DNA from: Paenibacillus glycanilyticus
GTDB lineage: Bacteria > Bacillota > Bacilli > Paenibacillales > Paenibacillaceae
Length of the DNA: 64,000 nucleotides
NCBI RefSeq assembly: GCF_023715145.1
Contig: NZ_JAMBNP010000001.1
Coordinates: forward strand, 806,001-870,000
Reading direction: 5' to 3'
Under the pieces are notes generated by a model that saw nothing but the letters and a program-made list of their open reading frames with translations, did not search any database and was not told where the DNA came from. The stretch's first letter is position 1. The number at the start of each line of letters is the position of its first letter. The position numbers and the translations under genes were made by a program. Shown in pieces: positions 1-9,200 of this stretch.

Positions 1-821
1 AGCTGAATCGTAATCCGGTTCGTGAAGGAATCGGTCTGAGCGATCGTTACGCCCTCCGTCTGGCCGATGACCTCTTGAGCCTGCCCGGCATTGCCCACCT
101 GCATCGAGATAGAGAGCATCTTTTGTTTCGTTGCCTCCGTCTCGCCAAGCGAGCGTACCGTCACAAGCTTACCTTCCTGAATAACAATAACCCGGCTGCA
201 CATAAGCTCAATCTCGCTCAATAGATGGCTGGATACCAGAATCGCGATGCCTTCGGACTCCGCAATCTGCTTCAAATATTCGCGCATCTCCTTAATCCCC
301 GCTGGATCCAGACCATTCGTCGGCTCATCCAGAATGAGAAGCTTGGGCTCATGCAGCAATGCCTGCGCGATACCAAGGCGCTGGCGCATGCCTAGCGAAT
401 AAGCCCTCACCCTTTTGCCAAGCGCATCCTGCATCCCGACAAGCTTCGTAACCTCTTGGATCCGCGCGTCGGTTACTCCCTCCGTCATCCGCTGGTACTG
501 CTTCAAATTATCGTAGCCTGTCATATACGGATAGAACTCCGGATTTTCAATGATTCCTCCGACATGCCGGATCGCCTGCTCGAAGCTGGTTCGGATGCTT
601 TGTCCGCAGATCCGCACATCCCCTTCCGTCATCCCGATCAGACCTACGATCATACGCATCGTTGTTGTTTTGCCTGCACCGTTTGGCCCAAGCAGACCTA
701 CTACTTCACCTTTCGCAATATCAAAGGACAATCCGTCCACAATTGCCTTGCCGCCGATCTTTTTCGTTAAACCGTCCAATTGAAGCACGATCGACGGGTT
801 CGTAATCTTAGCCGTTGTCAT
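1..821 (-). CDS. ABC transporter ATP-binding protein (cut by window edge)
   Basis: The gene starts at an ATG at 821 with an AAGGAG ribosome-binding site and runs off the left edge, so the C-terminus is missing. It shows Walker A GPNGAGKTTT near residues 45-54, the signature YSLGMRQRLG, Walker B LLILDEPTNGLDP and the switch motif SSHLLSE. This is the DrrA/BcrA-like class that energises ABC-2 export permeases. It is a close paralogue of the ATPase at 41152-42084, sharing the stretch around FEQAIRHVG. Its permease should lie just outside the window to the left. Substrate cannot be told. Confidence 0.93.
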   Translation of the reverse strand, partial: MTTAKITNPSIVLQLDGLTKKIGGKAIVDGLSFDIAKGEVVGLLGPNGAGKTTTMRMIVGLIGMTEGDVRICGQSIRTSFEQAIRHVGGIIENPEFYPYMTGYDNLKQYQRMTEGVTDARIQEVTKLVGMQDALGKRVRAYSLGMRQRLGIAQALLHEPKLLILDEPTNGLDPAGIKEMREYLKQIAESEGIAILVSSHLLSEIELMCSRVIVIQEGKLVTVRSLGETEATKQKMLSISMQVGNAGQAQEVIGQTEGVTIAQTDSFTNRITIQ

Positions 822-1012
822 AGCGCCGCTCCTTTTGTATTAGTGTTATAGTTGAATAGTACACTAGATCATTAGTAATGTAAAGCGGACTGCATAAAAT
901 TATCCAGTTTTTACGAAAATAAGCTGCGCAAACAAAAACAAAGACTGCTCTCCTCGAGTCATCTTTACGATAACCGCTGGATAACAGCCTTTATATTTAT
1001 TGGTATAAGTAA

Positions 1013-2791
1013 TTATACTTTGAAAATTGCCGCTTTCTCTTTCAGCTCGTACGAGGATTGCTGCAGGTTTTGCGCCATGCCTTGCAGATTATCGGAAATG
1101 TTATTCTGCTCGACGGACAAATGCCCCATCTGCTCCATCTTGCCGTTTACATCCGAAGAGGTACTCAAGAGCTTGTCCACCGCAGTGACGATATGGGTAA
1201 TGCCGGTTGTAATTTCATTAATCGCCGTCGAGATTTCGCTAACCTGTTCAGACAGGGTATGGCTCTGTTTCTCCAGCCCCTTGAACACATCGCTTGCCGC
1301 AAGGGATGCCTGCTTCGTGGAGAAGATAACTTCGGCAAAGGCTCCCATGCTCTTGCTGCTCGATGCGACGTCCTCTTGAATCAGATGCATTTCTTTCGAA
1401 ATATTTTTCGAAATCAAGTCAGTCTGACCCGACAGCTTGCGGATCTCTTCCGCTACAACCGCAAACCCGCGTCCATGCTCGCCGGCACGCGCAGATTCAA
1501 TGGAGGCATTCAGCGACAACAGGTTTGTCTGCGTATTTACGTCCTGAATGCTCTGCAGGAATTTGGATACGTTGCTGTAGCGCTCTGTAATGCGGTTGAA
1601 GGCTTCGGTTACCTGGTTGAATTGCTCTACCGTCTGGTTAACCATATGCACAACGCCTTCCATATCTACCGAGCCCGTATGTGAATCGTCTCTCATCTGC
1701 TGCATGTCTTTGTTAATGTAATCGCTCGATGCCGCAATCTCCTGCGAGCTTGCCGAGATCTGCTCCGTTACGGCAGAGATCGAGGTAGCATCGTCGTATT
1801 GGGAGAGAAGAACCTTTGTTCCCAGATCAATCTGCCCCTTGACTTCTTCGGAAGCCGTACGGTTGCGCCCGATCATCTCGCCCATCTGGTTCGACATTTG
1901 AAGCACGGTCTGGCTGACGCTAAGCGTGGCTTTAACGGTTGCCCTCAAATTATCGCCCATTGCCGCAAGGGAACGGTCTATATCGCCAAATTCATCCTTG
2001 CGCCCCAGCGTTTTGTTATAGGTGAAATCATTATGCTGATAAGCATCAATTCGGCCCATAATGCCTTGGAGACCGGCTTTAATGCTCCGCACGAGCCCAA
2101 TCGTGAACAGGAATGGAATAACGGCCAGCAGGAGAACGTTAATCAGGATAATGATATTTGCCGTATCAACGCTATTGGATAGCTGCTCGTCCGTTTGCGT
2201 AGCGTCTACCGTAATCCGGGCATTCACGTTCTGGTTCGCAAATTCCAGCTCGTTCAAATAAATATTTACAAGTCTCAGCACGAGGGCTGATTTCATTTCC
2301 GCTGTTATATTCTCGAACTGCGTGACATTGGAGCTCTTCAAATCGTTATAGGCAATCTCATAAATATTAGCCTGTCCGATATAAGTCTGCTGCCCCTCCC
2401 CTGCCGGGAACATGCGGTCAAGCTTAGCGAAGGTTTCTTTCAAATGCTCGATCTGACTTGACATGTCTGCCAAACGCTCTTTCGGATCAACGACCGTTGC
2501 GTTCTCGCTGTCATTGTTATTCTCGATGGAGTTAATCATGAGGAGCAGCGTTTGAAGCAGCGTATTGGATATCCCCTCGTACTCGCGCTGCGCGCTTGTT
2601 AACGTATTTGCGTCTTTTACCGCATGGGATACCGAAAGGTTTTGCGTGTAAATAAATACGCCTGCCACAACGTTAAACAATGTAATGATGCTGGTTAACA
2701 GAAGCAATCGGACTCCTATCTTCCGTCTGCCCCCGAGCAGCTGATTTCTAGTACTCAGCCATTGTAATGCCTTCTTAACCCGTTCCTTCAT
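1013..2791 (-). CDS. methyl-accepting chemotaxis protein
   Basis: A transmembrane chemoreceptor of 592 residues. A first membrane segment lies at about 28-50, followed by a sensory domain of about 160 residues outside the membrane that looks helical and is rich in Asn, Gln and Glu. A second segment lies at about 213-236, then a HAMP linker and a long coiled-coil signalling domain. The hairpin tip is recognisable from [33 protein letters not shown] split around residue 420. It would signal to CheW/CheA. Expression is likely set by the c-di-GMP riboswitch and terminator just upstream, which links chemotaxis to second-messenger level. The ligand is unknown. Confidence 0.93.
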   Translation of the reverse strand: MKERVKKALQWLSTRNQLLGGRRKIGVRLLLLTSIITLFNVVAGVFIYTQNLSVSHAVKDANTLTSAQREYEGISNTLLQTLLLMINSIENNNDSENATVVDPKERLADMSSQIEHLKETFAKLDRMFPAGEGQQTYIGQANIYEIAYNDLKSSNVTQFENITAEMKSALVLRLVNIYLNELEFANQNVNARITVDATQTDEQLSNSVDTANIIILINVLLLAVIPFLFTIGLVRSIKAGLQGIMGRIDAYQHNDFTYNKTLGRKDEFGDIDRSLAAMGDNLRATVKATLSVSQTVLQMSNQMGEMIGRNRTASEEVKGQIDLGTKVLLSQYDDATSISAVTEQISASSQEIAASSDYINKDMQQMRDDSHTGSVDMEGVVHMVNQTVEQFNQVTEAFNRITERYSNVSKFLQSIQDVNTQTNLLSLNASIESARAGEHGRGFAVVAEEIRKLSGQTDLISKNISKEMHLIQEDVASSSKSMGAFAEVIFSTKQASLAASDVFKGLEKQSHTLSEQVSEISTAINEITTGITHIVTAVDKLLSTSSDVNGKMEQMGHLSVEQNNISDNLQGMAQNLQQSSYELKEKAAIFKV

Positions 2792-2819
2792 CCTAGTCCG
2801 TCTCTCCTCGCTGTCACTG

Positions 2820-2862
2820 AAAAAAGAATAAGCTATCCGGCCATAGACTTCACGGATAGCTG
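2820..2862 (-). terminator. riboswitch expression-platform terminator
   Basis: On the minus strand a 9-bp stem (AGCTATCCG with CGGATAGCT, 2832-2840 and 2854-2862) is followed by a T-rich tract. It sits between the c-di-GMP aptamer and the chemoreceptor start codon, so it reads as the platform through which ligand binding changes read-through. Confidence 0.85.
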
Positions 2863-2884
2863 ATTAAGGCACTATGTCCTGCGT

Positions 2885-2967
2885 CCGGCGGTCTGGCAGC
2901 CATCGTTGACTATCCAACATTAGGCCCATAACTTTGCGTCCTTGCCTTTCGGCAAGTTTGCCTTTTT
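2885..2967 (-). ncRNA. cyclic di-GMP-I (GEMM-I) riboswitch aptamer
   Basis: On the minus strand the hallmark blocks of the GEMM-I aptamer appear in order and at the right spacing: GGCAAAC, a stem capped by a GAAA tetraloop, GGACGCAAAG, GGGCCTAA and GGCTGCC. The GAAA loop and its receptor helix and the GACGCAAAG joining region are diagnostic of this class, which binds cyclic di-GMP. It lies about 100 nt upstream of a chemoreceptor gene, a known target type, and is followed by an intrinsic terminator. Whether ligand turns the gene on or off cannot be settled by eye. Confidence 0.93.
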
Positions 2968-3139
2968 CAGTTTATTTACGACTATTTTCGACACAAGGAC
3001 TAGTTTAGGATATATCTACCTATTTGTAAACAAAAATTGACATCATTCCCATCCATCCGGACTTTAGTCTCATCTCTTTGAAACCGTAAGCGGAGACGTT
3101 ATAATAGATTCATTATGATATAGACAGGGGTCATGCAGG

Positions 3140-3352
3140 ATGGAATTTCGGTTGGATCTGATTGATGACAAAGTAGAGTTCTTTCAAGCCAGCGATCTGC
3201 GCACGCTGGAGCTGAAGATCGAGCAGCAAATCGAGAATAACAAAGCATTGCTGCTGCAAGTCCATAACGTGCAACATCAAGCCGCATTTAATTCCCTAAC
3301 AGGAAAAATGCTCTACAGCGCGGTCGTTCATTTCAAGGCCAAGAAGCTTTAA
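3140..3352 (+). CDS. DUF2536 (YrzA-like) small protein
   Basis: A 70-residue protein preceded by AGGATGG-type spacing, reading MEFRLDLIDDKVEFFQ at the N-terminus and ending in YSAVVHFKAKKL. The pattern (charged N-terminus, QIENNKALLLQVHNVQHQ core, C-terminal AVVHFK) resembles the Bacillus YrzA/DUF2536 family, a short cytosolic protein of unknown role. It is transcribed toward the tRNA pair that follows. Family assignment is from memory of the pattern; function unknown. Confidence 0.75.
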   Translation: MEFRLDLIDDKVEFFQASDLRTLELKIEQQIENNKALLLQVHNVQHQAAFNSLTGKMLYSAVVHFKAKKL

Positions 3353-3371
3353 ATTTTTTTCAAAAAAGGGC

Positions 3372-3401
3372 TTGCATAATCCGTACAAGCTGTGGCATAA
3401 T
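3372..3401 (+). promoter_or_regulatory. promoter of the tRNA-Thr/tRNA-Pro unit
   Basis: TTGCAT at 3372-3377 and CATAAT at 3396-3401 are separated by 18 bp, and the -10 is preceded by TGG, close to an extended -10. It ends 28 bp before the mature tRNA-Thr. Confidence 0.7.
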
Positions 3402-3429
3402 ACGTTTTGTGCCCGATACAAAACAATAT

Positions 3430-3505
<76 letters not shown>

Positions 3506-3513
3506 TTTTTTTC

Positions 3514-3590
3514 CGGGACGTAGCTCAGCTTGGTAGAGCACCTGGTTTGGGACCAGGGGGTCGCATGTTCAAATCGTGTCGTCCCGACCA
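3514..3590 (+). tRNA. tRNA-Pro (anticodon TGG)
   Basis: Acceptor stem CGGGACG with CGTCCCG, the anticodon loop TTTGGGA, T-loop GTTCAAATC and encoded ACCA. It follows the tRNA-Thr by 8 nt, so the two form one transcript. Confidence 0.97.
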
Positions 3591-3603
3591 TAGAGCAATC
3601 ACG

Positions 3604-3642
3604 CAGGAAGCTTGATAGCGATCAGGCTTTTTTTGTTTTTTC
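3604..3642 (+). terminator. intrinsic terminator after the tRNA pair
   Basis: A 9-bp hairpin (AAGCTTGAT with ATCAGGCTT, loop AGCG) is followed by a run of seven T and then six more T on the plus strand. Confidence 0.9.
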
Positions 3643-3647
3643 TTTTA

Positions 3648-5000
3648 CTATATAGCGGCGAACACTTCTCTAAGCGTTTGAATAATAAAGGTTACATCCT
3701 CATCAGTAGATGACAACGGCGGGCTGATCGTAAGCACATTATTGTAGCCTGCGACGGTATCGCCGTTTTTGCCGATAATAAGCCCCTTCGCCTTGCACTC
3801 GCCAATGATTCGGACTACTCCGGACAACGGATACGGCTCCTTCGTTTGCTTATCGCTAACCAATTCGATCCCCATCAGGAATCCAAAGCTCCGTATATCC
3901 CCAACAATCGGATTTTCTTTCAGATTCGCAAGCTCTCTCGCAAGACGCTCGCCAAGAGCTGCCGACCGCTCAACCAGCTGTTCCCGCTCCAATATCTCGA
4001 GATTAGCCAATGCGAGAGCGCAAGCTGCCGGTGATCCGCCAAATGTATTCAGATGACGGAAGTGGCTGTACATCTCTTTGCCCTTGAAGGCTTCATAAAT
4101 TTCTTTGCGCACTGCCGTTACCGATAAGGGCAAATACCCGCTGGTCAGGCCTTTCGCCATTGTCACGATGTCGGGCTTGATGCCGTAATTCATATGGCCA
4201 AACTTCCGGCCCGAGCGTCCAAAGCCGCAAATGACCTCATCCATAATGAGGAGGACACCGTACTTCGTGCAGATATCACGGACCTTCTCCAAATAGACGG
4301 GTTCCGGCACGATAACTCCACCGCCCGTAATCACCGGTTCCATAATGACTGCAGCGATTGTCTCCTGCCCTTCCCACACAATTGCCTCTTCCATCTCTTG
4401 CGCGCATTGCAGGTTAAATTGTTCAACGGTCATTCCCTCAGGACGACGATAGCTGTCCGGCGGACGGACATGGAGAAAGCCTCCCGCAAGGGGTTCGTAC
4501 ATATATTTGCGCTGAGCTTGCCCGGTTGCGGCGAGCGCTCCCATGGAATTGCCGTGATACGCCCGGTATCTGGAGATAAACTTGTATCGGCTTGGGGAGC
4601 CCGACTGCTCATGGTACTGCCTTGCAATCTTGAATGCGACTTCATTCGCGTCGGAGCCGCTGTTGGAATAGAAGATGACATAATCGTCCTCCAGCCATTC
4701 GTTTAGCTTCTCCGCCAGACGGATAGCCGGCTCATGGCTTTGCGTCAGCGGGTAATAGGACAACTGCTTGAGCTGCTCATATGCCGCACGTGCCAGCTCC
4801 TCCCGGCCATAACCTACATTGACGCACCACAATCCCGACATGCCGTCCAAATAACGATTGCCCCGGTTATCCGTAATCCACGAGCCCTTCCCTTCGGTGA
4901 CGACCATTGGAGGTACTTGCTCATTATACGGGGTCATGGCATGCCATACATATTGTCGGTCCTTGGCAATCAGATCCGCTTCTTCCTGATTGATAGACAT
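3648..5000 (-). CDS. class III omega-aminotransferase (omega-amino acid:pyruvate type)
   Basis: A 450-residue PLP enzyme of the class III aminotransferases. The PLP lysine sits in MAKGLTSGYLPLS, and the conserved aspartate precedes it in LLIMDEVICGFGR. SNSGSDANE binds the cofactor phosphate and NTFGGSP is present near residue 320. Such enzymes move the terminal amino group of beta-alanine, GABA or taurine-like substrates onto pyruvate or oxoglutarate. It is the second gene of an operon; the upstream dehydrogenase stop lies 33 bp before its start, so the product semialdehyde would be passed directly on. Beta-alanine is the likeliest substrate by context, but this is inference. Confidence 0.88.
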   Translation of the reverse strand: MSINQEEADLIAKDRQYVWHAMTPYNEQVPPMVVTEGKGSWITDNRGNRYLDGMSGLWCVNVGYGREELARAAYEQLKQLSYYPLTQSHEPAIRLAEKLNEWLEDDYVIFYSNSGSDANEVAFKIARQYHEQSGSPSRYKFISRYRAYHGNSMGALAATGQAQRKYMYEPLAGGFLHVRPPDSYRRPEGMTVEQFNLQCAQEMEEAIVWEGQETIAAVIMEPVITGGGVIVPEPVYLEKVRDICTKYGVLLIMDEVICGFGRSGRKFGHMNYGIKPDIVTMAKGLTSGYLPLSVTAVRKEIYEAFKGKEMYSHFRHLNTFGGSPAACALALANLEILEREQLVERSAALGERLARELANLKENPIVGDIRSFGFLMGIELVSDKQTKEPYPLSGVVRIIGECKAKGLIIGKNGDTVAGYNNVLTISPPLSSTDEDVTFIIQTLREVFAAI

Positions 5001-5033
5001 CGCTGCGCACTCCTCTCCATTAACCCATAATCA

Positions 5034-6494
5034 TTAATATCGGGCAGTTACCATTTTCTTGCGCGTATAGAACTCGACGCCATCACGCCCGTTGGCATGA
5101 AGATCGCCATAGAAGGAATTTTTGTACCCGGAAAACGGGAAAAAGGCCATCGGCGCGGGAACGCCTAGATTAATCCCCAGCATGCCGGCATCTATTTGTT
5201 CCCGAAACTTGCGAATGGCCCTCGCGCTGTCCGTATACAGACAGGCGCCATTCGCGAACTCCGATTGATTGCTAATCGTTATCGCCTCTTCCAGCGTGTC
5301 CGCCCGTACAATCGCAAGTACGGGAGCAAACAGCTCTTCTTTCCAGATGGTCATGTCCGGATTAACGTAATCGAAGATCGTAGGGCCGATAAAATATCCC
5401 TCTTCGCTTACCGCGTCCAGCCGTCCGTCACGGACGAGCCGTGCTCCTTCGGCGACGCCAAGCTCAATGTAGCGGATCGTTCTGTCTTTGTTTTCCTGGC
5501 GAATGACCGGCCCCAAGAATACCCCCTCTTCAAGACCATTGCCAATCCTAATCTGATTGGCTGCTTCAATGAGCCGCTGCTGCAGCTGATCCGCCGCATC
5601 GCCGACCGCAACAACAACCGAGCAGGCCATGCAGCGTTCTCCTGCGGAGCCAAAAGCCGCCGCAATAATATTGGCAACCGCAAGCTCCATATCCGCATCG
5701 GGCATCACGATCGAGTGATTCTTCGCTCCGGCGAGTGCCTGCACACGTTTGCCATGACTTGCTGCGGTCTTGTACACATACTCCGCCACCGGCTGCGAGC
5801 CAACGAAGGATATGGCTTTGATCCGCTTGTTTTCCAGCAATCCATTGACCACATCCCTCGCGCCATGCACGACATTGAGTACGCCATCCGGCAATCCCGC
5901 CTCCTTGAACAGCTCCGCCAAACGACTCGCTAAAATCGGCGTGCGCTCGGAGGGTTTTAATACAAAGGTATTACCACAAGCGATGGCCAGCGGAAACATC
6001 CAGCAGGGCACCATCATCGGAAAGTTAAACGGCGTAATTCCTCCGATAACGCCAAGCGGATAGCGGTACATTCCGGACTCAATGCCGGTTGCGATATCGG
6101 GCAGCTGACTGCCCATCATTAAGGTAGGTACCCCCGCAGCGAACTCCACGCATTCGATTCCCCGCTGCACTTCGCCATGCGCTTCCGTGTAGCTTTTACC
6201 GTTCTCTGTCGTGATCAATCTGGCAAGCTCTTCCCAATGCTCGGTCAGCAGCTGTTGATATTTGAAGAGGATCCTTGCCCTTCTCGGAACGGCAACCTCA
6301 CGCCATTGTTCGAAAGCTTGCTGCGCTGCCGCCACTGCCTGTTCCACATCTTCTTGCCCGGAATAAGGAACCTGTGCAAGCAGCTCTCCTGTTGCCGGGT
6401 TTGGCACCTCTTCATAACGGTCTCCCACCGGCTCCACCCATTGTCCGCCTATCCAATTTCGCAGCTTCCTGACAGTTGATTGAGACTTAGTCAT
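5034..6494 (-). CDS. mmsA: CoA-acylating methylmalonate-semialdehyde dehydrogenase
   Basis: A 486-residue aldehyde dehydrogenase matching the MmsA/IolA family in length and pattern. It has [27 protein letters not shown], the glycine loop [11 protein letters not shown] and the nucleophile Cys in [14 protein letters not shown]. The family converts malonate- or methylmalonate-semialdehyde with CoA and NAD to acetyl- or propionyl-CoA. The ATG at 6494 is chosen because GAAGGG lies upstream; the open frame reaches a GTG at 6518 that has no ribosome-binding site. Paired with the aminotransferase downstream, it completes a route from beta-alanine to acetyl-CoA. Confidence 0.9.
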   Translation of the reverse strand: MTKSQSTVRKLRNWIGGQWVEPVGDRYEEVPNPATGELLAQVPYSGQEDVEQAVAAAQQAFEQWREVAVPRRARILFKYQQLLTEHWEELARLITTENGKSYTEAHGEVQRGIECVEFAAGVPTLMMGSQLPDIATGIESGMYRYPLGVIGGITPFNFPMMVPCWMFPLAIACGNTFVLKPSERTPILASRLAELFKEAGLPDGVLNVVHGARDVVNGLLENKRIKAISFVGSQPVAEYVYKTAASHGKRVQALAGAKNHSIVMPDADMELAVANIIAAAFGSAGERCMACSVVVAVGDAADQLQQRLIEAANQIRIGNGLEEGVFLGPVIRQENKDRTIRYIELGVAEGARLVRDGRLDAVSEEGYFIGPTIFDYVNPDMTIWKEELFAPVLAIVRADTLEEAITISNQSEFANGACLYTDSARAIRKFREQIDAGMLGINLGVPAPMAFFPFSGYKNSFYGDLHANGRDGVEFYTRKKMVTARY

Positions 6495-6600
6495 ACCAGT
6501 CGCCTGCCCTTCTTTCACTTGCTATATATGTCTAGTATATGGCTCAATATTACCGTTTTCATTAGACAGTATGTCACGAAGTAAACGAGCGATTTCAACC

Positions 6601-6710
6601 TTAACGTAACAAACGAGAATAGGCGGCTAACGCGTGCATCCATACTTTCTCCACACCATCATTAGAATGGACCTCCACCCAAGGATTTAGCTTAAACGGC
6701 GAACAATAAA
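6601..6710 (-). other. possible C-terminal coding remnant
   Basis: Directly after the methyltransferase stop, another minus frame reads PFKLNPWVEVHSNDG and continues to VWMHALAAYSRLLR before a stop. The composition is protein-like, but no start or family is recognisable. It may be the tail of a lost gene or chance. Confidence 0.2.
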
Positions 6711-7394
6711 GGTCAGCCAATTGCCACGAAACTCGATAGGCTTCCCGTATTTGATCTCTTGTATAGACTGGGGGATTACACGCTCAACAATAATTTCCCA
6801 ATCGCCATAGATTTCTTTCAATAACGAGATAGCTTTGCCTGTTGCCAGATTCAATTCAATGAAGCCTTCCGAAACTTCGCCCGTACTACAATCAAGCTCC
6901 TCAGACTGCGTATTGATCAGAATCGCATTGATCCCGTGAGGCTTTGTGCCTGCAATCATCCCTGCAACAACCCGGCGAAAGGCTTCTTCCGCAGATACGT
7001 GCTCAAGCGCAGAGCAAGCGATGATGTAGTCATAAGATTGCGGGGAGATCCGATACTCCTCAATATCCGCGACGATGGCATTCAGATTATCGCGCACCTC
7101 ATATTTTCTCGCGTTCTCCTGCAGAATCTCGACTGCTGAAGGAATTAGATCAACCGCTGTTACCGTGCCGCCATAAGCTTTAATCGCTTGCGCAATCGGA
7201 ATGGAATTCCTCCCAACGCCGCTGCCGAGGTCCAATACGCGCACGTCATGAGGATCCAGTAAACCGAAAGTATCCATAATGGCTTTGACTGGCCTAGCCA
7301 GCCATGTTCCGGGCGCAAACAATTCGTTCTCGGCGTAGAACTTCTCGTGGTACTTGATTTCCTCGGTACGTGCCTGAATGAATCTCATACTCAT
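6687..7394 (-). CDS. class I SAM-dependent methyltransferase
   Basis: A 235-residue soluble protein with the Rossmann methyltransferase pattern. Motif I is VLDLGSGVGRNSIPIA near residue 73, an acidic ribose-binding stretch VTAVDLIPSAVE follows, and YDYIIACSALEHVSAEEAF carries motif IV. The start is well supported by AGGAGG 7 nt before the ATG at 7394. Substrate cannot be inferred; the neighbours (catabolic operon and LysR regulon) do not share an obvious pathway. The unusual N-terminus (FIQARTEEIKYHEKFYAENELF) suggests a small-molecule enzyme. Confidence 0.85.
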   Translation of the reverse strand: MSMRFIQARTEEIKYHEKFYAENELFAPGTWLARPVKAIMDTFGLLDPHDVRVLDLGSGVGRNSIPIAQAIKAYGGTVTAVDLIPSAVEILQENARKYEVRDNLNAIVADIEEYRISPQSYDYIIACSALEHVSAEEAFRRVVAGMIAGTKPHGINAILINTQSEELDCSTGEVSEGFIELNLATGKAISLLKEIYGDWEIIVERVIPQSIQEIKYGKPIEFRGNWLTFIVRRLS

Positions 7395-7475
7395 AGGTCA
7401 GCCTCCTCTATCAACCCCTTTATTCTCCCTATATCCCCCATAAAAGGCAATAGGTTTCTGCGCTGTCTTGATCAT

Positions 7476-7503
7476 AAAAAAATGCCGCAATATATGCGGC
7501 ATT
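7476..7503 (-). terminator. intrinsic terminator of the SLAC1 unit
   Basis: On the minus strand AAATGCCGC and GCGGCATTT form a 9-bp stem with a 7-nt loop, followed by T residues. It closes the leftward unit that begins at the SLAC1-family gene. Confidence 0.8.
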
Positions 7504-7545
7504 TCGGCATTTAGACCTCAATTCTTCCTCTGTATGCGTGAGTTC

Positions 7546-7942
7546 CTACAAGTTAACTCGATCCTTGAAATCCTGAAACGTTCGCGCAAGCTCCCGCCAT
7601 CTCTCAGGGACCTCAACCTTATTTGCGCAATAAACGGCTTGTAAATACCGGGATATGCCGGTTACTTTTTCTCCCGCCAGGATCTCGCGTATTTCAGATG
7701 GTTTTGTCGGAACCTGATTGTCAAGCACGATGCCGAATTGCTCCAGCGGCAAAAACATGCCCGTGCAATTGAAGTTCTTTGCTAGCGACCCTTCGGTCGT
7801 TCGATAAGGCAGGATCAGCATGATTGCTAGAATACAAAGCATCGAGATTCGCGATGGAGGGCAGGTTGCGGATTCTCGTAAAATGAAAGAAGGACTTCCT
7901 CTTTGCGCTGTTCGTTATTTTGTTTATGACGGCATCCCTCAT
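7546..7942 (-). pseudogene. frameshifted gene remnant, possible ADP-ribosyltransferase-like fold
   Basis: Two overlapping minus frames appear to be pieces of one gene. The upstream piece (7942 to about 7760) reads KSFFHFTRIRNLPSIANLDALYSS and continues to SNDRRVASKEL. The downstream piece (about 7790 to 7546) reads FLPLEQFGIVLDNQVPTK and ends WRELARTFQDFKDRVNL. FHFTRIRNLPSI recalls the start of DarT/DUF4433-like or DUF7002-like proteins, but the total is far shorter than such families. It starts 7 bp after the SLAC1-family gene ends, so it would be co-transcribed. The family guess is weak; the broken reading frame is clear. Confidence 0.45.
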
Positions 7943-7948
7943 ACCGGC

Positions 7949-8923
7949 TTATCCTTTGAGCAATTTGCCATTCAATAATATATTAATCGTACGGATAAAG
8001 AGAACAAGCAGGACGACACTGAGCAAAGCCAGAATAACTCCGGCAATCGCGATTAACGGCCAAGAATCCAAGAATAAGGCATATTTCAAAGCAGCGTTGC
8101 TGAGAGCGGCAATCGGGAAGCTTACAGCCCACCAAGAAGCGCTAAAGGCCGTCGATTTCTTAAATACTTTAAAGAACAAAACGATAAACAAGAACAGACC
8201 GGAGTAGAACAAGACGGAGGCAAACGGATCAATTCGCTGCACATAGTTCGTATAGCCCAGGAAACCAACCTCAAACGGCGCCATCATGATAATCATGCTA
8301 GGAATTAATCCTAACGGCAGCGGTGCGTGATGAATCAACCTGGAAAAGATTAAGATTAGGAAGAATAAAGCGATAATCCCTCCAATTGCAAGTGTCATGA
8401 GATTAATTTCATGCGCCCATCGGAATGGTATGGTTCCGCCGGCAACAGAAATATCAAGAGTCCCTACCACGGGGATCAGCAAAGGCGGTACCGTATTCCC
8501 CGGCTCGTTATTTCCGCTCAACAAACGCGATACGAAAACAAAGCTAAGCACCAAGGTCAATATCGTCCCGATGATCCAAATGACCTGTCCTGTACCTTCG
8601 CTGTAATGACCAACGACGGAGGAAAGCAAAAGCATTGAAATCGTGATCGTGCCGAAAAAGTTTCCCAATATGGGATGCGTAAATTCGCCTTTAACTTTCT
8701 GAGGGTACAGAACCCACTTCGATATATAACCTATGGATAAAGCGATAAATACCACGATTGCAATAATCCCGCAAATATCGGAAATAACGGCTGGAGTGCC
8801 GAATAACTTGCTTGCTTCTCTCCAAGCCAGAGATAGACCCGAGATCCCCATAACCGAGGCAAATAGATTAATGGGCAAAAATTCAATGGAGCCAATGCTT
8901 CTTTGTTTCTCTATGGCAACCAT
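7949..8923 (-). CDS. SLAC1/TDT-family anion channel or organic-anion transporter
   Basis: A 324-residue integral membrane protein with about ten hydrophobic segments. The opening IEFLPINLFASVMGISGLSLAWREA fits the start of TehA/SLAC1 proteins. APFEVGFLGYTNY and SWWAVSFPIAALSNAALKYA fit the later helices, where the family has FP.(A)..(S/N)A. SLAC1-like channels pass anions; TDT relatives export dicarboxylates or sulfite. The gene is first in a unit whose promoter carries the 32-bp element shared with two other units around the LysR gene. No convincing ribosome-binding site is seen before the ATG. Confidence 0.8.
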   Translation of the reverse strand: MVAIEKQRSIGSIEFLPINLFASVMGISGLSLAWREASKLFGTPAVISDICGIIAIVVFIALSIGYISKWVLYPQKVKGEFTHPILGNFFGTITISMLLLSSVVGHYSEGTGQVIWIIGTILTLVLSFVFVSRLLSGNNEPGNTVPPLLIPVVGTLDISVAGGTIPFRWAHEINLMTLAIGGIIALFFLILIFSRLIHHAPLPLGLIPSMIIMMAPFEVGFLGYTNYVQRIDPFASVLFYSGLFLFIVLFFKVFKKSTAFSASWWAVSFPIAALSNAALKYALFLDSWPLIAIAGVILALLSVVLLVLFIRTINILLNGKLLKG

Positions 8924-9053
8924 AGTCTACATGAACGTACACCACTTTCTATGTCTTTAATGCGGAGTTCCATCGTGCTATGTCGTTGTAAAACGTCAAA
9001 GAAATCTTTGTTCGTTCTCCTTCAGATGTAGATCGACTTTCTCCTATTGGCTC

Positions 9054-9108
9054 ATTGTATGAAAATCAATACTATCGATCAATATCATTGTTTCTATGAA
9101 AACGATAG
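9054..9108 (-). promoter_or_regulatory. promoter copy 1 of the shared LysR-type element (SLAC1 unit)
   Basis: A 32-bp element at 9077-9108 recurs almost unchanged at 10463-10494 and 11934-11965. On the minus strand it contains an imperfect inverted repeat (ATCGTTTTC with GAAACAATGAT) and ends in the hexamer TTGATC. Exactly 17 bp later stands TACAAT (9054-9059). The layout is a SigA promoter with an activator site abutting -35, as LysR-type activators use. The SLAC1 gene starts about 130 bp further on. Confidence 0.8.
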
Positions 9109-9141
9109 ACGAAAACAATGATTCGAGATCACAGATCAATG

Positions 9142-9178
9142 AAAAAAAGACCATGAGGGCAGCTGCTGCCTCATGGTC
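9142..9178 (-). terminator. intrinsic terminator of the membrane-protein unit
   Basis: GACCATGAGG and its complement form a stem of about 12 bp, followed on the minus strand by seven T. It ends the unit 10392 to 9201. Confidence 0.92.
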
Positions 9179-9200
9179 GATATGCGGGAGGTAATCCGTT

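Noticed and set aside
7949..8923. Tellurite resistance (TehA/TehB) pair with the methyltransferase at 6687
   Set aside because: The two genes are separated by a remnant and a terminator, and the methyltransferase does not show specific TehB features.
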